Below, one piece after another: positions 7,583-15,952 of a DNA stretch of 64,000 nt (position 1 is its first letter; every line of letters begins with the position of its first letter). A program made the translations under genes and the position numbers. The notes beneath the pieces were generated by a model. The model saw only the letters and a list, made by a program, of their open reading frames with translations, had not been told where the DNA came from and searched no databases. The stretch spans positions 1 to 64,000 of the forward strand of contig CAUEYX010000002.1 in NCBI GenBank assembly GCA_959022495.1, read 5' to 3'. Origin of the DNA: an uncultured Lachnospiraceae bacterium (GTDB lineage: Bacteria; Bacillota; Clostridia; Lachnospirales; Lachnospiraceae).

Positions 7583-10500
7583 ATGAGCTACGATTATTCC
7601 GAAAATATACTTGTTCAAGAAAGTGCCGGTAATCTGCTCCGTGATGAATTGGGCTGGGATGTCCGGTTTGCTTACAATACAGAAATTTTAGGGAAAAACG
7701 GCACTTTCGGCAGAAAAAGTTATCACGAGATATTGTTGCTTCGTTATTTTCGAGAAGCTTTGAAAAAACTGAATCCATGGATTAACGACAATCAGATTTC
7801 CGAAGCTCAGAAAGTTTTGGAAAACAGACTTTCCACATCATCCCTCTTGCAGGTAAATGAGGAGAAATACTTCCTGATTCGTGATGGAATCCCGGTTACT
7901 GTAAAGAAGCCGAATGGACAAACAGAAACAAAGAAAGCAGCGGTCATTGATTTTCAGAATCCGGACAATAACTATTTTCTTGCTGTCAAAGAACTGAAAA
8001 TTCATGGCGATTTGTACCGCAGAAGAACAGATATCGTTGGCTTTGTAAATGGTATTCCATTGCTGTTTGTGGAGCTGAAAAAGAATACTGTGGATGTACA
8101 GAATGCATATGATGATAACTATACCGATTATCAGGATACCATTCCACATCTGTTCTATTACAATGCTTTCCTTATGCTTTCTAACGGAACAGAAGCTAAA
8201 GTGGGCACTGTTGGAAGTAAGTATGAGTTCTTCCATGAGTGGAAACGACTTGCGGAAGAAGACCCGGGTAGTGTTGCGCTTGAAACCATGCTTCGTGGTA
8301 TTTGTAAGAAAGAAAAATTCCTTGATTTGTTTGAGAATTTTATTCTGTTTGACCATTCCGGCGGACGTACAGCAAAGATTCTTGCACGCAATCATCAGTA
8401 TCTTGGTGTAAACGAAGCCATGAAAGCTTATGCTGCAAGAAAACTGAATGACGGTAAATTGGGTGTATTCTGGCATACGCAAGGTTCCGGGAAGAGTTAT
8501 TCTATGGTATTTTTAGCGCAAAAAATACGCAGAAAATTTGAGGGTTCACCGACCTTTGTCATTCTGACAGACCGTGAAGAACTGAACTCACAGATTAGTG
8601 ATACATTTGAAAATTGTGGCCTTCTGGGAAAGAATAAGTCTTCGCAGTTTATAGCTACCAGCGTTGAGGACTTGGTGCAGAAATTAAAAGGCAATCCGAG
8701 TTTTATATTCACGCTGATTCAGAAATTTAATAAGCCAAATTTAGAACCGATATATCCGGATCACGATATTATCATTATGTCTGACGAAGCACACCGCAGC
8801 CAGTATGGTATTTTTGCTGACAATATGATGAAACTGTTGCCAACGGCAGCCCGTATTGGATTTACCGGCACGCCTTTGCTGTCCAGTGATAATATTACAG
8901 CCCGTACCTTCGGTGGCTATGTATCGGTTTATGATTTCAAAAGAGCGGTAGAGGATGGAGCAACCGTTCCTCTTTATTACGAAAATCGTGGCGAGAAAAT
9001 TCTTGACTTACATAATCCGGAAATTACAGAGCAGATTTTGGATGCGATTGAAAATGCAGACCTTGACGTGGACCAACAGGATAAATTGGAAGCTGAATTT
9101 GCAAAAGAAATTCATCTTATGACGGCTGAACCAAGGTTAAAATCCATTGCAAGAGATTTTGTGAACCATTATTCAGACCTGTGGACAAGCGGCAAAGCCA
9201 TGTTTGTTTGTCTGAATAAGGTGACTTGTGTCCGAATGTACAACTATGTGCAGGAATACTGGAAAGAAGAAATAAAGCAATTAAAGGCTAAAATAAAAAC
9301 CGCTACTCAGCAGGTAGCACAGGAGTTGAAACGCAAGCTGAAGTGGATGCAGGAAACGGAAATGGCTGTGGTAATCAGCCAGGAACAGAATGAAATCCAG
9401 ACTTTCAAAAAGTGGGATTTGGATATTAAGTATCACCGCACAAAAATGGAAAAACGAGAACTGGACAAGGAGTTTAAAGATTCCAAGAATCCGCTGCGAG
9501 TTGTATTTGTATGTGCGATGTGGCTTACCGGCTTTGATGTAAAATGTCTGTCCTGTCTGTATTTGGACAAGCCATTGAAAGCACATACCCTTATGCAGAC
9601 AATTGCTCGTGCAAACCGTGTATCAGAAGGAAAGAGCAACGGTTTGATTGTTGATTATATTGGTATTGTTAAAGCACTCAGAAAGGCTCTTGCTGATTAT
9701 ACGGCAAATGTTGGCGGTAATGGTGGTGCTGATCCAACAGTAGATAAAGAGAAACTGATTGCCCGTATTATTGAAACAATCGGAAAAGCAAAATCGTTTT
9801 TGGCAGAGAATGACTTCGACTTGCAAATGCTGATTGATGCATATGATTTTCAGAAACTTTCCTATCTGCAGGAAGCAGCAAATGCGGTATGCGGAACGAT
9901 TGAGGACAAGAAAACCTTTACAACATATGCATCTGAACTGAATCGCCTGATGAAATATACGGATCGTGATGATATTACCGGTCACACCAGAAAAGAATAT
10001 GAGGCAATAGCTGCTATCTATGCAGAGCTTCAGAAAAAGCGTATGCATATCAATACTACGGACTTGATGGTAGAAATTAATGCGATTATCAGCTCTTATG
10101 TTGAAATTCAGCATATGCCGTCAATGGTGCGAGAAGAGCCACGCCGTTTTGATATCAGTGCGATAGATTTTGATTTACTGCGTAGAGAATTTGCCAAGAT
10201 AAAGAAAAAGAATCTGGTTCTAAAAGACTTAGAAGAAGTGATTCAGCAGAAATTGGATAGAATGATGTTCTGTAATCCTGATCGAATCAATTATTATGAA
10301 CGTTATCAGCAGATTATTGATGACTATAATAGTGAGCAGGATCGGGCAACTATCGAAAAAACATTTATGGATTTGATGGACTTGGCAAATCAAATGAATC
10401 AGGAAGAACAGAGATATGTTCGAGAAGGATTTTCCAGCGATGAAGAACTTTCTTTGTACGATATGTTGTTTCGTGAGGATTTAAGCAAAAATGATATCAA

Positions 10501-10723
10501 GAAATTAAAAGAAGTTGCGGCAGATTTACTTCATAAAATTAAGGGCATGATATCTGAACTTGACCACTGGACGGATAAACAAGAAACGAAAGCAGCTGTC
10601 GATAACCTGATTCGTGATACACTCTGGGCAGAATTGCCGGAATGTTATGACGAAGTAAGTATATCTGGATATCGCCAGAAGATATATGAGTATGTATATA
10701 CAAGGTATAAAGAGGTTGCATAA
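7583..10723 (+). CDS. hsdR: Type I restriction-modification system, restriction and translocase subunit HsdR
   Basis: A 1046-residue R subunit that translocates and cuts unmethylated DNA. The N-terminal PD-(D/E)xK nuclease is visible as D150 (RRTDIVGFVNG) and E164-x-K166 (FVELKK). Two RecA-like helicase domains follow: Walker A with QGSGKS near 300-305, DEAH at 401-404, FTGTPL for motif III, and QTIARANRV for motif VI. A long helical C-terminus should bind HsdM/HsdS. AGGGAGG precedes the ATG. It is intact and in the same orientation as hsdM and hsdS but separated from them by about 3.5 kb of inserted genes. Confidence 0.95.
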   Translation: MSYDYSENILVQESAGNLLRDELGWDVRFAYNTEILGKNGTFGRKSYHEILLLRYFREALKKLNPWINDNQISEAQKVLENRLSTSSLLQVNEEKYFLIRDGIPVTVKKPNGQTETKKAAVIDFQNPDNNYFLAVKELKIHGDLYRRRTDIVGFVNGIPLLFVELKKNTVDVQNAYDDNYTDYQDTIPHLFYYNAFLMLSNGTEAKVGTVGSKYEFFHEWKRLAEEDPGSVALETMLRGICKKEKFLDLFENFILFDHSGGRTAKILARNHQYLGVNEAMKAYAARKLNDGKLGVFWHTQGSGKSYSMVFLAQKIRRKFEGSPTFVILTDREELNSQISDTFENCGLLGKNKSSQFIATSVEDLVQKLKGNPSFIFTLIQKFNKPNLEPIYPDHDIIIMSDEAHRSQYGIFADNMMKLLPTAARIGFTGTPLLSSDNITARTFGGYVSVYDFKRAVEDGATVPLYYENRGEKILDLHNPEITEQILDAIENADLDVDQQDKLEAEFAKEIHLMTAEPRLKSIARDFVNHYSDLWTSGKAMFVCLNKVTCVRMYNYVQEYWKEEIKQLKAKIKTATQQVAQELKRKLKWMQETEMAVVISQEQNEIQTFKKWDLDIKYHRTKMEKRELDKEFKDSKNPLRVVFVCAMWLTGFDVKCLSCLYLDKPLKAHTLMQTIARANRVSEGKSNGLIVDYIGIVKALRKALADYTANVGGNGGADPTVDKEKLIARIIETIGKAKSFLAENDFDLQMLIDAYDFQKLSYLQEAANAVCGTIEDKKTFTTYASELNRLMKYTDRDDITGHTRKEYEAIAAIYAELQKKRMHINTTDLMVEINAIISSYVEIQHMPSMVREEPRRFDISAIDFDLLRREFAKIKKKNLVLKDLEEVIQQKLDRMMFCNPDRINYYERYQQIIDDYNSEQDRATIEKTFMDLMDLANQMNQEEQRYVREGFSSDEELSLYDMLFREDLSKNDIKKLKEVAADLLHKIKGMISELDHWTDKQETKAAVDNLIRDTLWAELPECYDEVSISGYRQKIYEYVYTRYKEVA

Positions 10724-10798
10724 GAAGGTTTCTTATATGATTATGAAGGTTTACCAGGTGTGCTAAAATTACAGTTTCTCAGTTAAAAATTCCATACC

Positions 10799-10817
10799 CC
10801 TTGAAAAATCAAGGTTT
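10799..10817 (+). terminator. Weak hairpin after hsdR
   Basis: CCTTGA-AAAA-TCAAGG forms a six-base-pair stem followed by TTT. It lies in the 121-base gap between hsdR and the phosphatase gene, where composition changes from AT-rich to GC-richer. It may end the island transcript; the stem is short and the T-tract poor. Confidence 0.3.
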
Positions 10818-10844
10818 GAAGGCTTATGAAGGGATATAAGAGAT

Positions 10845-11309
10845 ATGATAAAAATACTATTTATCTGCCACGGCAATATCTGCCGTTCCACCATGGCTCA
10901 ATATGTTTTCCAGGATCTTGTCAACAGATCCGGTCTATCTAATTCATTCTACATCGATTCCGCCGCCACCAGCCGGGAGGAGATCGGAAATCCGGTTCAC
11001 CACGGCACGCGCCGGAAGTTAAGGGAAGCAGGCATTCCCTGCGGGGATCACCGCGCCCGTCAGATGCGTGCGTCAGAATACGATGAGTTTGACTACATTA
11101 TCGGGATGGACTCCTGGAATATCCGCAATATCAACCGCATCATCGGGAACAATGACCCGGATGGGAAAGTGTCCAAGCTTCTTGATTTTACGGACCGGAG
11201 AGGAGCGGATATCGCTGACCCCTGGTATACGGGCAATTTTGATGTGACTTACACAGACGTAAAAGAGGGCTGTGAAGCCCTCCTTGCGGACTGCCTCTTA
11301 CGCCTCTAG
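10845..11309 (+). CDS. Low-molecular-weight protein-tyrosine phosphatase
   Basis: A 154-residue enzyme with the LMW-PTP active-site loop CHGNICRS (nucleophile C8, R14) at its N-terminus and the general-acid loop DPWYTG with D125. These place it among low-molecular-weight tyrosine phosphatases that dephosphorylate protein tyrosine residues (arginine in some Firmicute members) through a cysteinyl-phosphate intermediate. No signal peptide is seen, so it is cytoplasmic. It is the first gene after the defence island. It converges on the J-domain gene, and the two coding regions overlap by 12 bases at their 3' ends. No dedicated kinase is adjacent. Confidence 0.93.
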   Translation: MIKILFICHGNICRSTMAQYVFQDLVNRSGLSNSFYIDSAATSREEIGNPVHHGTRRKLREAGIPCGDHRARQMRASEYDEFDYIIGMDSWNIRNINRIIGNNDPDGKVSKLLDFTDRRGADIADPWYTGNFDVTYTDVKEGCEALLADCLLRL

Positions 11310-12014
11310 GGCGTAGGAGAGCAGTTTTTTTAGATTGTGATGGAACTGGCGGTTCTGATTCTTAAGCCGCAGCTTTTCTGTGCCGGATTTTGTTTCTTCT
11401 ACAAAAGCATCATACCGGGAGAAGAGCACCCGGTAGTCGGAGGACTGCTTCTGTCCCCAGCGGATCAGGACCCAGTTCATTGCGTCAGAATTCCAATACT
11501 CCATGGGAATGCCGGACATCTTAAGGACCGTGATATACTGGACTGCCTGCATGGACAGCTCCGCGATCTGCCTGCCCCGGAAAGTCTCTTCCCGTTTCTG
11601 TGCCTTTCCGATCTTTTTGAAGATCCTGTGGGGAAGGCTTTTTTTATGGGATTCCCGTTCCATAAGGCGCAGGCTTTTTCTCAGGACATCGTTCAGCTGG
11701 GCAGCTGTATTCCAGTAAGTAACAAAAGAAACTTTCTCCTCTTCCTCACCGTCTTCCGGTCCCACTTTGAAAGTGCGGAACACGCGGGTGGTTTCCCCGA
11801 ATGTATCTCGGTTATATTCTTTCCGCTTTTCCGGGTCAGAGAGCACACGGTATGCCTCCAGTATTTCCTGCATAAGGGCAGTAGTATCTATATCTTTATG
11901 TATGTTTGCATCGGGATGATAGATCTTCGCCAATGCGTTCTTAGCGGTCGTAATCTCTTCGAATGTCGCATCTCTTGAAACACCTAAAATATCATAATAA
12001 GTGTGAGATTTCAT
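11298..12014 (-). CDS. J-domain (DnaJ-like) protein
   Basis: A 238-residue protein with an N-terminal J domain: YYDILGVSRDATFEEI, the HPD motif at residues 33-35, and the closing YRVLSDPEKRKEYN. There is no Gly/Phe region, zinc finger or DnaJ C-terminal domain, so it is a class III J-protein that would stimulate an Hsp70 on particular clients. The remaining ~160 residues are charged and helical and not recognised. A perfect AGGAGG sits seven bases before the ATG at 12014; an upstream in-frame ATG at 12041 lacks one. It stands alone on the minus strand. Confidence 0.88.
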   Translation of the reverse strand: MKSHTYYDILGVSRDATFEEITTAKNALAKIYHPDANIHKDIDTTALMQEILEAYRVLSDPEKRKEYNRDTFGETTRVFRTFKVGPEDGEEEEKVSFVTYWNTAAQLNDVLRKSLRLMERESHKKSLPHRIFKKIGKAQKREETFRGRQIAELSMQAVQYITVLKMSGIPMEYWNSDAMNWVLIRWGQKQSSDYRVLFSRYDAFVEETKSGTEKLRLKNQNRQFHHNLKKLLSYALEA

Positions 12015-12167
12015 GAATGACCTCCTTATTAAATTAACCATTTATAACTCCCGTGCTTAATATACGCCGGGAGCCGTGAAAAGTCAATTGTTACCAGGTA
12101 AAATATGAATAATTCTCATATCCTCCGCTTATATTTTTAATAGACGAATCTTGAAAGAGGTTTTGCA

Positions 12168-13364
12168 ATGGGACATTTTGCAGTGAAACGAATTCAGGCG
12201 CTGGTCCTGGGGGCGGCCTTTTCGCTGTCCTGCTTCTGCGCCCCGCTGACCATCTATGCGGAAGAAGAGCAGGTTGAGCAGTCAGCGGTGGAGATCAGCG
12301 CGCCTTCAGCAGTGCTGATGGAAGCCTCCACAGGTACAGTGATCTATGAGAAGGACGCGGATACCGCGCGTCCGCCGGCGAGCGTGACAAAAGTTATGAC
12401 CATGCTGCTTATTTTTGATGCCCTGGAGGCGGGAAGCATCCATCTAGAAGACGAGGTGACAACCTCTGAGTACGCGGCATCCATGGGCGGTTCGCAGGTC
12501 TTCCTGGAGCCTGGTGAGACGCAGACAGTAGATACAATGCTGAAATGCATTGCCGTGGCAAGCGCGAACGATGCCTGTGTGGCGATGGCAGAATACATAT
12601 GTGGGAGCGAGGAAGAGTTCGTAAGAAAGATGAATGAGAGAGCAGACGGGCTTGGAATGGAAAATACGAATTTCGTCAACTGTAACGGCCTGGATGCAGA
12701 AGGGCATATGACAAGTGCGGAGGACATTGCGCTGATGTCCAGAGAGCTGATCACGAAATACCCCCAGGTTCACGACTATTCTATGATCTGGATGGAAAAT
12801 ATTACGCACACGACGAGCAAAGGGACATCAGAGTTTGGGCTTACGAATACCAATAAGCTGGTAAGGCAGTATGAATATGCTACCGGCCTTAAGACGGGAT
12901 CTACCGGGGACGCGAAATTCTGCGTCTCCGCCACAGGAGAGAAGAACGGCATCGAACTGATCGCGGTGATCATGGGAGCGGAGACTTCCAAAGAGCGGTT
13001 CGCGGATGCGGTAAAACTGCTGAACCATGGCTTTGGGAAATGCCAGGTTTATACCGATGACAGCCCGCCGGATGTCCAGAGCGCGGAGGTAGAAGGCGGA
13101 GTTGCGGACACGGTCAGCATTGAGCGGTCTGGTGAATTTACGTACCTGGATATGGCAGGGGAAAATGTGGCGGGGATTGAAAAGAAAACAGAAATCCAAA
13201 AGAACCTTTCCGCGCCCATTAAAAAGGGAGATGTGATCGGACATATCGTATATTCTCTTGATGGGAATGAGATCGGAAGAGCAGAGCTTACCGCGGGAGA
13301 AAAGGTGGAAAAAGCGGGATTTGCGGATTATTTAAAAAAAGCATTCCAGATGCTGCTGGCATAA
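12168..13364 (+). CDS. dacF: D-alanyl-D-alanine carboxypeptidase (PBP5/DacF family)
   Basis: A 398-residue low-molecular-weight penicillin-binding protein that trims the terminal D-Ala from peptidoglycan stem peptides. A signal peptide is visible (AFSLSCFCAPLTIYA). The three S11 motifs are complete: S72-V-T-K75, S132-A-N134 and K242-T-G. A C-terminal PBP5_C-like beta domain and an amphipathic end (ADYLKKAFQML) suggest membrane attachment. GAAAGAGG precedes the ATG. A second member of the family lies at 15.95 kb. The dacF symbol is by family; whether it is vegetative or sporulation-specific cannot be told from the sequence. Confidence 0.9.
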   Translation: MGHFAVKRIQALVLGAAFSLSCFCAPLTIYAEEEQVEQSAVEISAPSAVLMEASTGTVIYEKDADTARPPASVTKVMTMLLIFDALEAGSIHLEDEVTTSEYAASMGGSQVFLEPGETQTVDTMLKCIAVASANDACVAMAEYICGSEEEFVRKMNERADGLGMENTNFVNCNGLDAEGHMTSAEDIALMSRELITKYPQVHDYSMIWMENITHTTSKGTSEFGLTNTNKLVRQYEYATGLKTGSTGDAKFCVSATGEKNGIELIAVIMGAETSKERFADAVKLLNHGFGKCQVYTDDSPPDVQSAEVEGGVADTVSIERSGEFTYLDMAGENVAGIEKKTEIQKNLSAPIKKGDVIGHIVYSLDGNEIGRAELTAGEKVEKAGFADYLKKAFQMLLA

Positions 13365-13424
13365 AACGCCGGCCTAAGGCGAAAAATTTGAAATGAAAAA
13401 TCCCGGACTAATACAAAAACGTGC

Positions 13425-13453
13425 TTGTCCTTTCCGCCCCCTCTGATTATAAT
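13425..13453 (+). promoter_or_regulatory. SigA-type promoter of the metallophosphoesterase gene
   Basis: TTGTCC (13425-13430), a 17-base spacer and a perfect TATAAT (13448-13453). Transcription would begin near 13460, a few bases before a strong hairpin. Confidence 0.7.
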
Positions 13454-13468
13454 GGAAAACAAATGCGA

Positions 13469-13498
13469 AACTGATCCGCCGCCTGCGGATCAGTTTTC
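13469..13498 (+). terminator. Leader hairpin with short T-run upstream of the metallophosphoesterase
   Basis: AACTGATCCGC pairs perfectly with GCGGATCAGTT (11 base pairs, 5-base loop) and is followed by TTC. It lies between the promoter at 13425-13453 and the gene's ribosome site, so it would form at the very 5' end of the transcript. It could be an attenuator, a 5' stabilising hairpin, or a terminator for read-through from dacF. Confidence 0.5.
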
Positions 13499-13516
13499 AA
13501 CATCGGAGGAGCAGAT

Positions 13517-14413
13517 ATGAATGATGTAAAAATCGGGGCAGTCCTGCTCATTGTGCTGCTGGCGGCTGCGGCTGTGGCCGCTGAAATATACAGGGAGACG
13601 CATCATTTTCGGGTGACCCGTTATCACGTGACATCGGATAAATTGTCCGGGATCGCAAGAGAGCTGAGACTTCTTTTCTTAAGTGACCTTCATAACTGGA
13701 GTTACGGAGAAAAGAATGCCGTTCTGCTGAAAAGAATCAAAGATGAAAAGCCGGATCTGATTTTGATCGGCGGGGATATGCTTGTAGGAAAAGAAGGGGT
13801 GCCGTGCGATACAGCCCGGGAGTTTGTGGAGCAGCTCCCGGGGATCTGTCCGGTCATCTATGGGAACGGCAACCATGAGCAGAGGATGAAGGAGGACACG
13901 CAGACCTACGGAGATACCTATGCGCAGTACAAAGAATGCCTGGAAAAGAGAGGAGTCCATTTTCTGGAAAACGCGGGCATCCATGTAGGACTGGGAGAAA
14001 AAGAATTGTATATCTGTGGGCTGGAACTTCCCTTTTCATCTTACTGGAAATTTCGAAAAGAAGCGGTTACTTCCGGCAGTATCGAAGAGCTGATCGGCTT
14101 TCAGCAGGAGAGCTATGTGATTCTTCTTGCCCACAATCCCGCGTACATGGACGCCTATTTAGAATGGGGAGCGGACATGGTGCTTTCCGGGCATCTGCAC
14201 GGCGGACTCGTGCGCGTCCCCGGGATTGGGGGCATTGTCACGCCTCAGGGATTCCTTTTTCCGAAATACTCGGGAGAAATGACACAGGAAGGCAGTCAGA
14301 CTGTGATTGTGAGCAGAGGGCTGGGTACACATACCCTGAATATCCGGCTTTTCAATACTCCTGAACTAATTTCAATCCGGCTTAGCGGCACAGACGGATA
14401 TGCAGAGGATTAA
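13517..14413 (+). CDS. Membrane-anchored metallophosphoesterase (YkuE/YaeI-like)
   Basis: A 298-residue calcineurin-like phosphoesterase. An N-terminal membrane anchor (IGAVLLIVLLAAAAVAAEIY) is followed by the binuclear metal motifs: SDLHN (D57, H59), GGD (D87), GNHE (119-121) and GHLHGG (H226, H228). These are the residues that bind the two metal ions. Relatives include YkuE/YaeI proteins, some acting on UDP-sugar lipids, but the substrate here is unknown. GGAGGAG precedes the ATG. It is transcribed from its own promoter. Confidence 0.87.
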   Translation: MNDVKIGAVLLIVLLAAAAVAAEIYRETHHFRVTRYHVTSDKLSGIARELRLLFLSDLHNWSYGEKNAVLLKRIKDEKPDLILIGGDMLVGKEGVPCDTAREFVEQLPGICPVIYGNGNHEQRMKEDTQTYGDTYAQYKECLEKRGVHFLENAGIHVGLGEKELYICGLELPFSSYWKFRKEAVTSGSIEELIGFQQESYVILLAHNPAYMDAYLEWGADMVLSGHLHGGLVRVPGIGGIVTPQGFLFPKYSGEMTQEGSQTVIVSRGLGTHTLNIRLFNTPELISIRLSGTDGYAED

Positions 14414-14494
14414 AGGCAGGATTAAGAAGGGACCGGATTGACAAAGAGATGCGATCAGCGGGCAGTATGGCCCTCCGGGATGGAGAAAAAAAGA

Positions 14495-14523
14495 TTGTAA
14501 AAGGCAGCGGTTTCCCTTATAAT
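14495..14523 (+). promoter_or_regulatory. SigA-type promoter of scpAB
   Basis: TTGTAA (14495-14500), a 17-base spacer and TATAAT (14518-14523), 43 bases before the chosen scpA ATG. This supports the internal start at 14566, because the longer upstream frame would begin before the promoter. Confidence 0.7.
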
Positions 14524-14565
14524 GTACTATTGGTATATTTTAAAAGCATAATTCGGAGAGATCAT

Positions 14566-15324
14566 ATGGGAATACCGGTAAAATTGGAAGTATTTGAGGG
14601 ACCGCTGGACCTTCTGCTTCATCTGATTGATAAGAACAAAATAGATATCTATGACATTCCGATTGTTGAGATTACAAACCAATACATGGAATATATCAGG
14701 AACATGCAGCGGGAAGACCTGAATATTATGAGCGAATTCCTTGTTATGGCGGCAACGCTTCTGGACATTAAATGCCGGATGCTCCTTCCGAAAGAGGTAA
14801 CAGAAGAAGGGGAGGAAGAGGACCCGCGCAGGGAACTGGTGGAGCAGCTCCTTCAATATAAAATGTACAAATATATGGCGAATGAGCTGAAAGACCGGCA
14901 GACCGATTCAGATTTTGTTCTCTACAAACGGCCTACGATCCCGGAGGAAGTACAGGAATATGTAGAGCCTGTGGATCTGGACCAGCTGCTGGGAGACCTG
15001 ACGCTTTCGCGGCTCAATGAGATCTTTCAGGATGTGATGAAACGCCAGGTGGAGAAGATTGACCCGGTGAGGAGCAAATTCGGGAAAATAGAGAAAGAAG
15101 AAGTGACACTTTCTGATAAATTTACTTATATTCATCATTATCTGAAGAGCCACAAAAAATTCAGTTTCCGGCAGCTTCTGGAGAAGCAGCACAGCAGGAT
15201 GCATGTGGTTGTTACGTTTCTTGCCATTCTTGAGATGATGAAGCAGGGGGAGATACGGGTGGAGCAGGAGAATACCTGCGGTGAGATCATGATTGAAAGG
15301 ACAGGAGAGATAGATGGAGATTGA
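14566..15324 (+). CDS. scpA: Segregation and condensation protein ScpA
   Basis: A 252-residue kleisin subunit of the SMC-ScpAB condensin complex, which helps compact and segregate the chromosome. It opens with the family signature FEGPLDLLLHLI and has IDIYDIPIVEIT and ATLLDIKCRMLLP. The C-terminal winged helix that binds the SMC head is near FSFRQLLEKQHSRMHVVVTF. The start at 14566 has CGGAGAG in front and lies just behind a promoter; an in-frame upstream ATG at 14449 would add residues unlike ScpA. It overlaps scpB by 11 bases, as expected for proteins made in one complex. Confidence 0.94.
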   Translation: MGIPVKLEVFEGPLDLLLHLIDKNKIDIYDIPIVEITNQYMEYIRNMQREDLNIMSEFLVMAATLLDIKCRMLLPKEVTEEGEEEDPRRELVEQLLQYKMYKYMANELKDRQTDSDFVLYKRPTIPEEVQEYVEPVDLDQLLGDLTLSRLNEIFQDVMKRQVEKIDPVRSKFGKIEKEEVTLSDKFTYIHHYLKSHKKFSFRQLLEKQHSRMHVVVTFLAILEMMKQGEIRVEQENTCGEIMIERTGEIDGD

Positions 15325-15883
15325 GAAGCTGCAGAGTGCTGTGGAGGCAATCCTCTTTACAATGGGGGATTCTGTGGAGCTGGAGAAGCTGGCCTCAGCC
15401 ATCGGCCACGACGAGGAGACAACGAAAAAGCTCATTCATAACATGATGGATAAATATGAGGCAGAGGACCGGGGAATTAAGATTATTGAGCTGGATAACG
15501 CGTATCAGCTCTGTACCAAAAAGGAAATGTATGAGTACTTAATCCGCGTGGCAAAGCAGCCGAAGCGGTATGTCCTTACAGACGTCCTTTTGGAAACGCT
15601 GTCAATTATCGCTTATAAGCAGCCTGTAACGAAGCTGGAGATTGAAAAAATCCGTGGAGTGAAATCAGACCATGCAGTAAACAAACTGGTGGAATACGGG
15701 CTCGTGGAGGAGACCGGGCGCATGGACGCTCCGGGACGTCCGCTTTTGTTTGGGACAACGGAGGAATTCCTCCGGCGTTTCAGTGTACATTCTTTAGACG
15801 ACCTCCCCATGCTTGACCAGGAGCAGATCGAGCATTTTAAAGAGGAGGCGGAAGATGAAGCCCAGCTGAAACTGGATATCTGA
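15314..15883 (+). CDS. scpB: Segregation and condensation protein ScpB
   Basis: A 189-residue protein made of two winged-helix domains, partner of ScpA in the SMC complex. Family features include AVEAILFTMGDSVELEKLA at the start, LETLSIIAYKQPVTKLEIE and the GRPLLFGTTEEFLRRF segment near the end. AGGAGAG lies ahead of the ATG inside the scpA 3' end. The acidic C-terminus (EEAEDEAQLKLDI) is usual. Co-transcription with scpA from the promoter at 14495 is likely. Confidence 0.94.
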   Translation: MEIEKLQSAVEAILFTMGDSVELEKLASAIGHDEETTKKLIHNMMDKYEAEDRGIKIIELDNAYQLCTKKEMYEYLIRVAKQPKRYVLTDVLLETLSIIAYKQPVTKLEIEKIRGVKSDHAVNKLVEYGLVEETGRMDAPGRPLLFGTTEEFLRRFSVHSLDDLPMLDQEQIEHFKEEAEDEAQLKLDI

Positions 15884-15952
15884 CGCCCTGTTCTATTCTA
15901 CACAGGAAATACATATAGTGAGAATAAGACAGGATGGAGAGGTATCCTGCAT

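Noticed and set aside
14449..14565. Upstream extension of scpA
   Set aside because: It contains the scpA promoter and its residues do not resemble the ScpA N-terminus.
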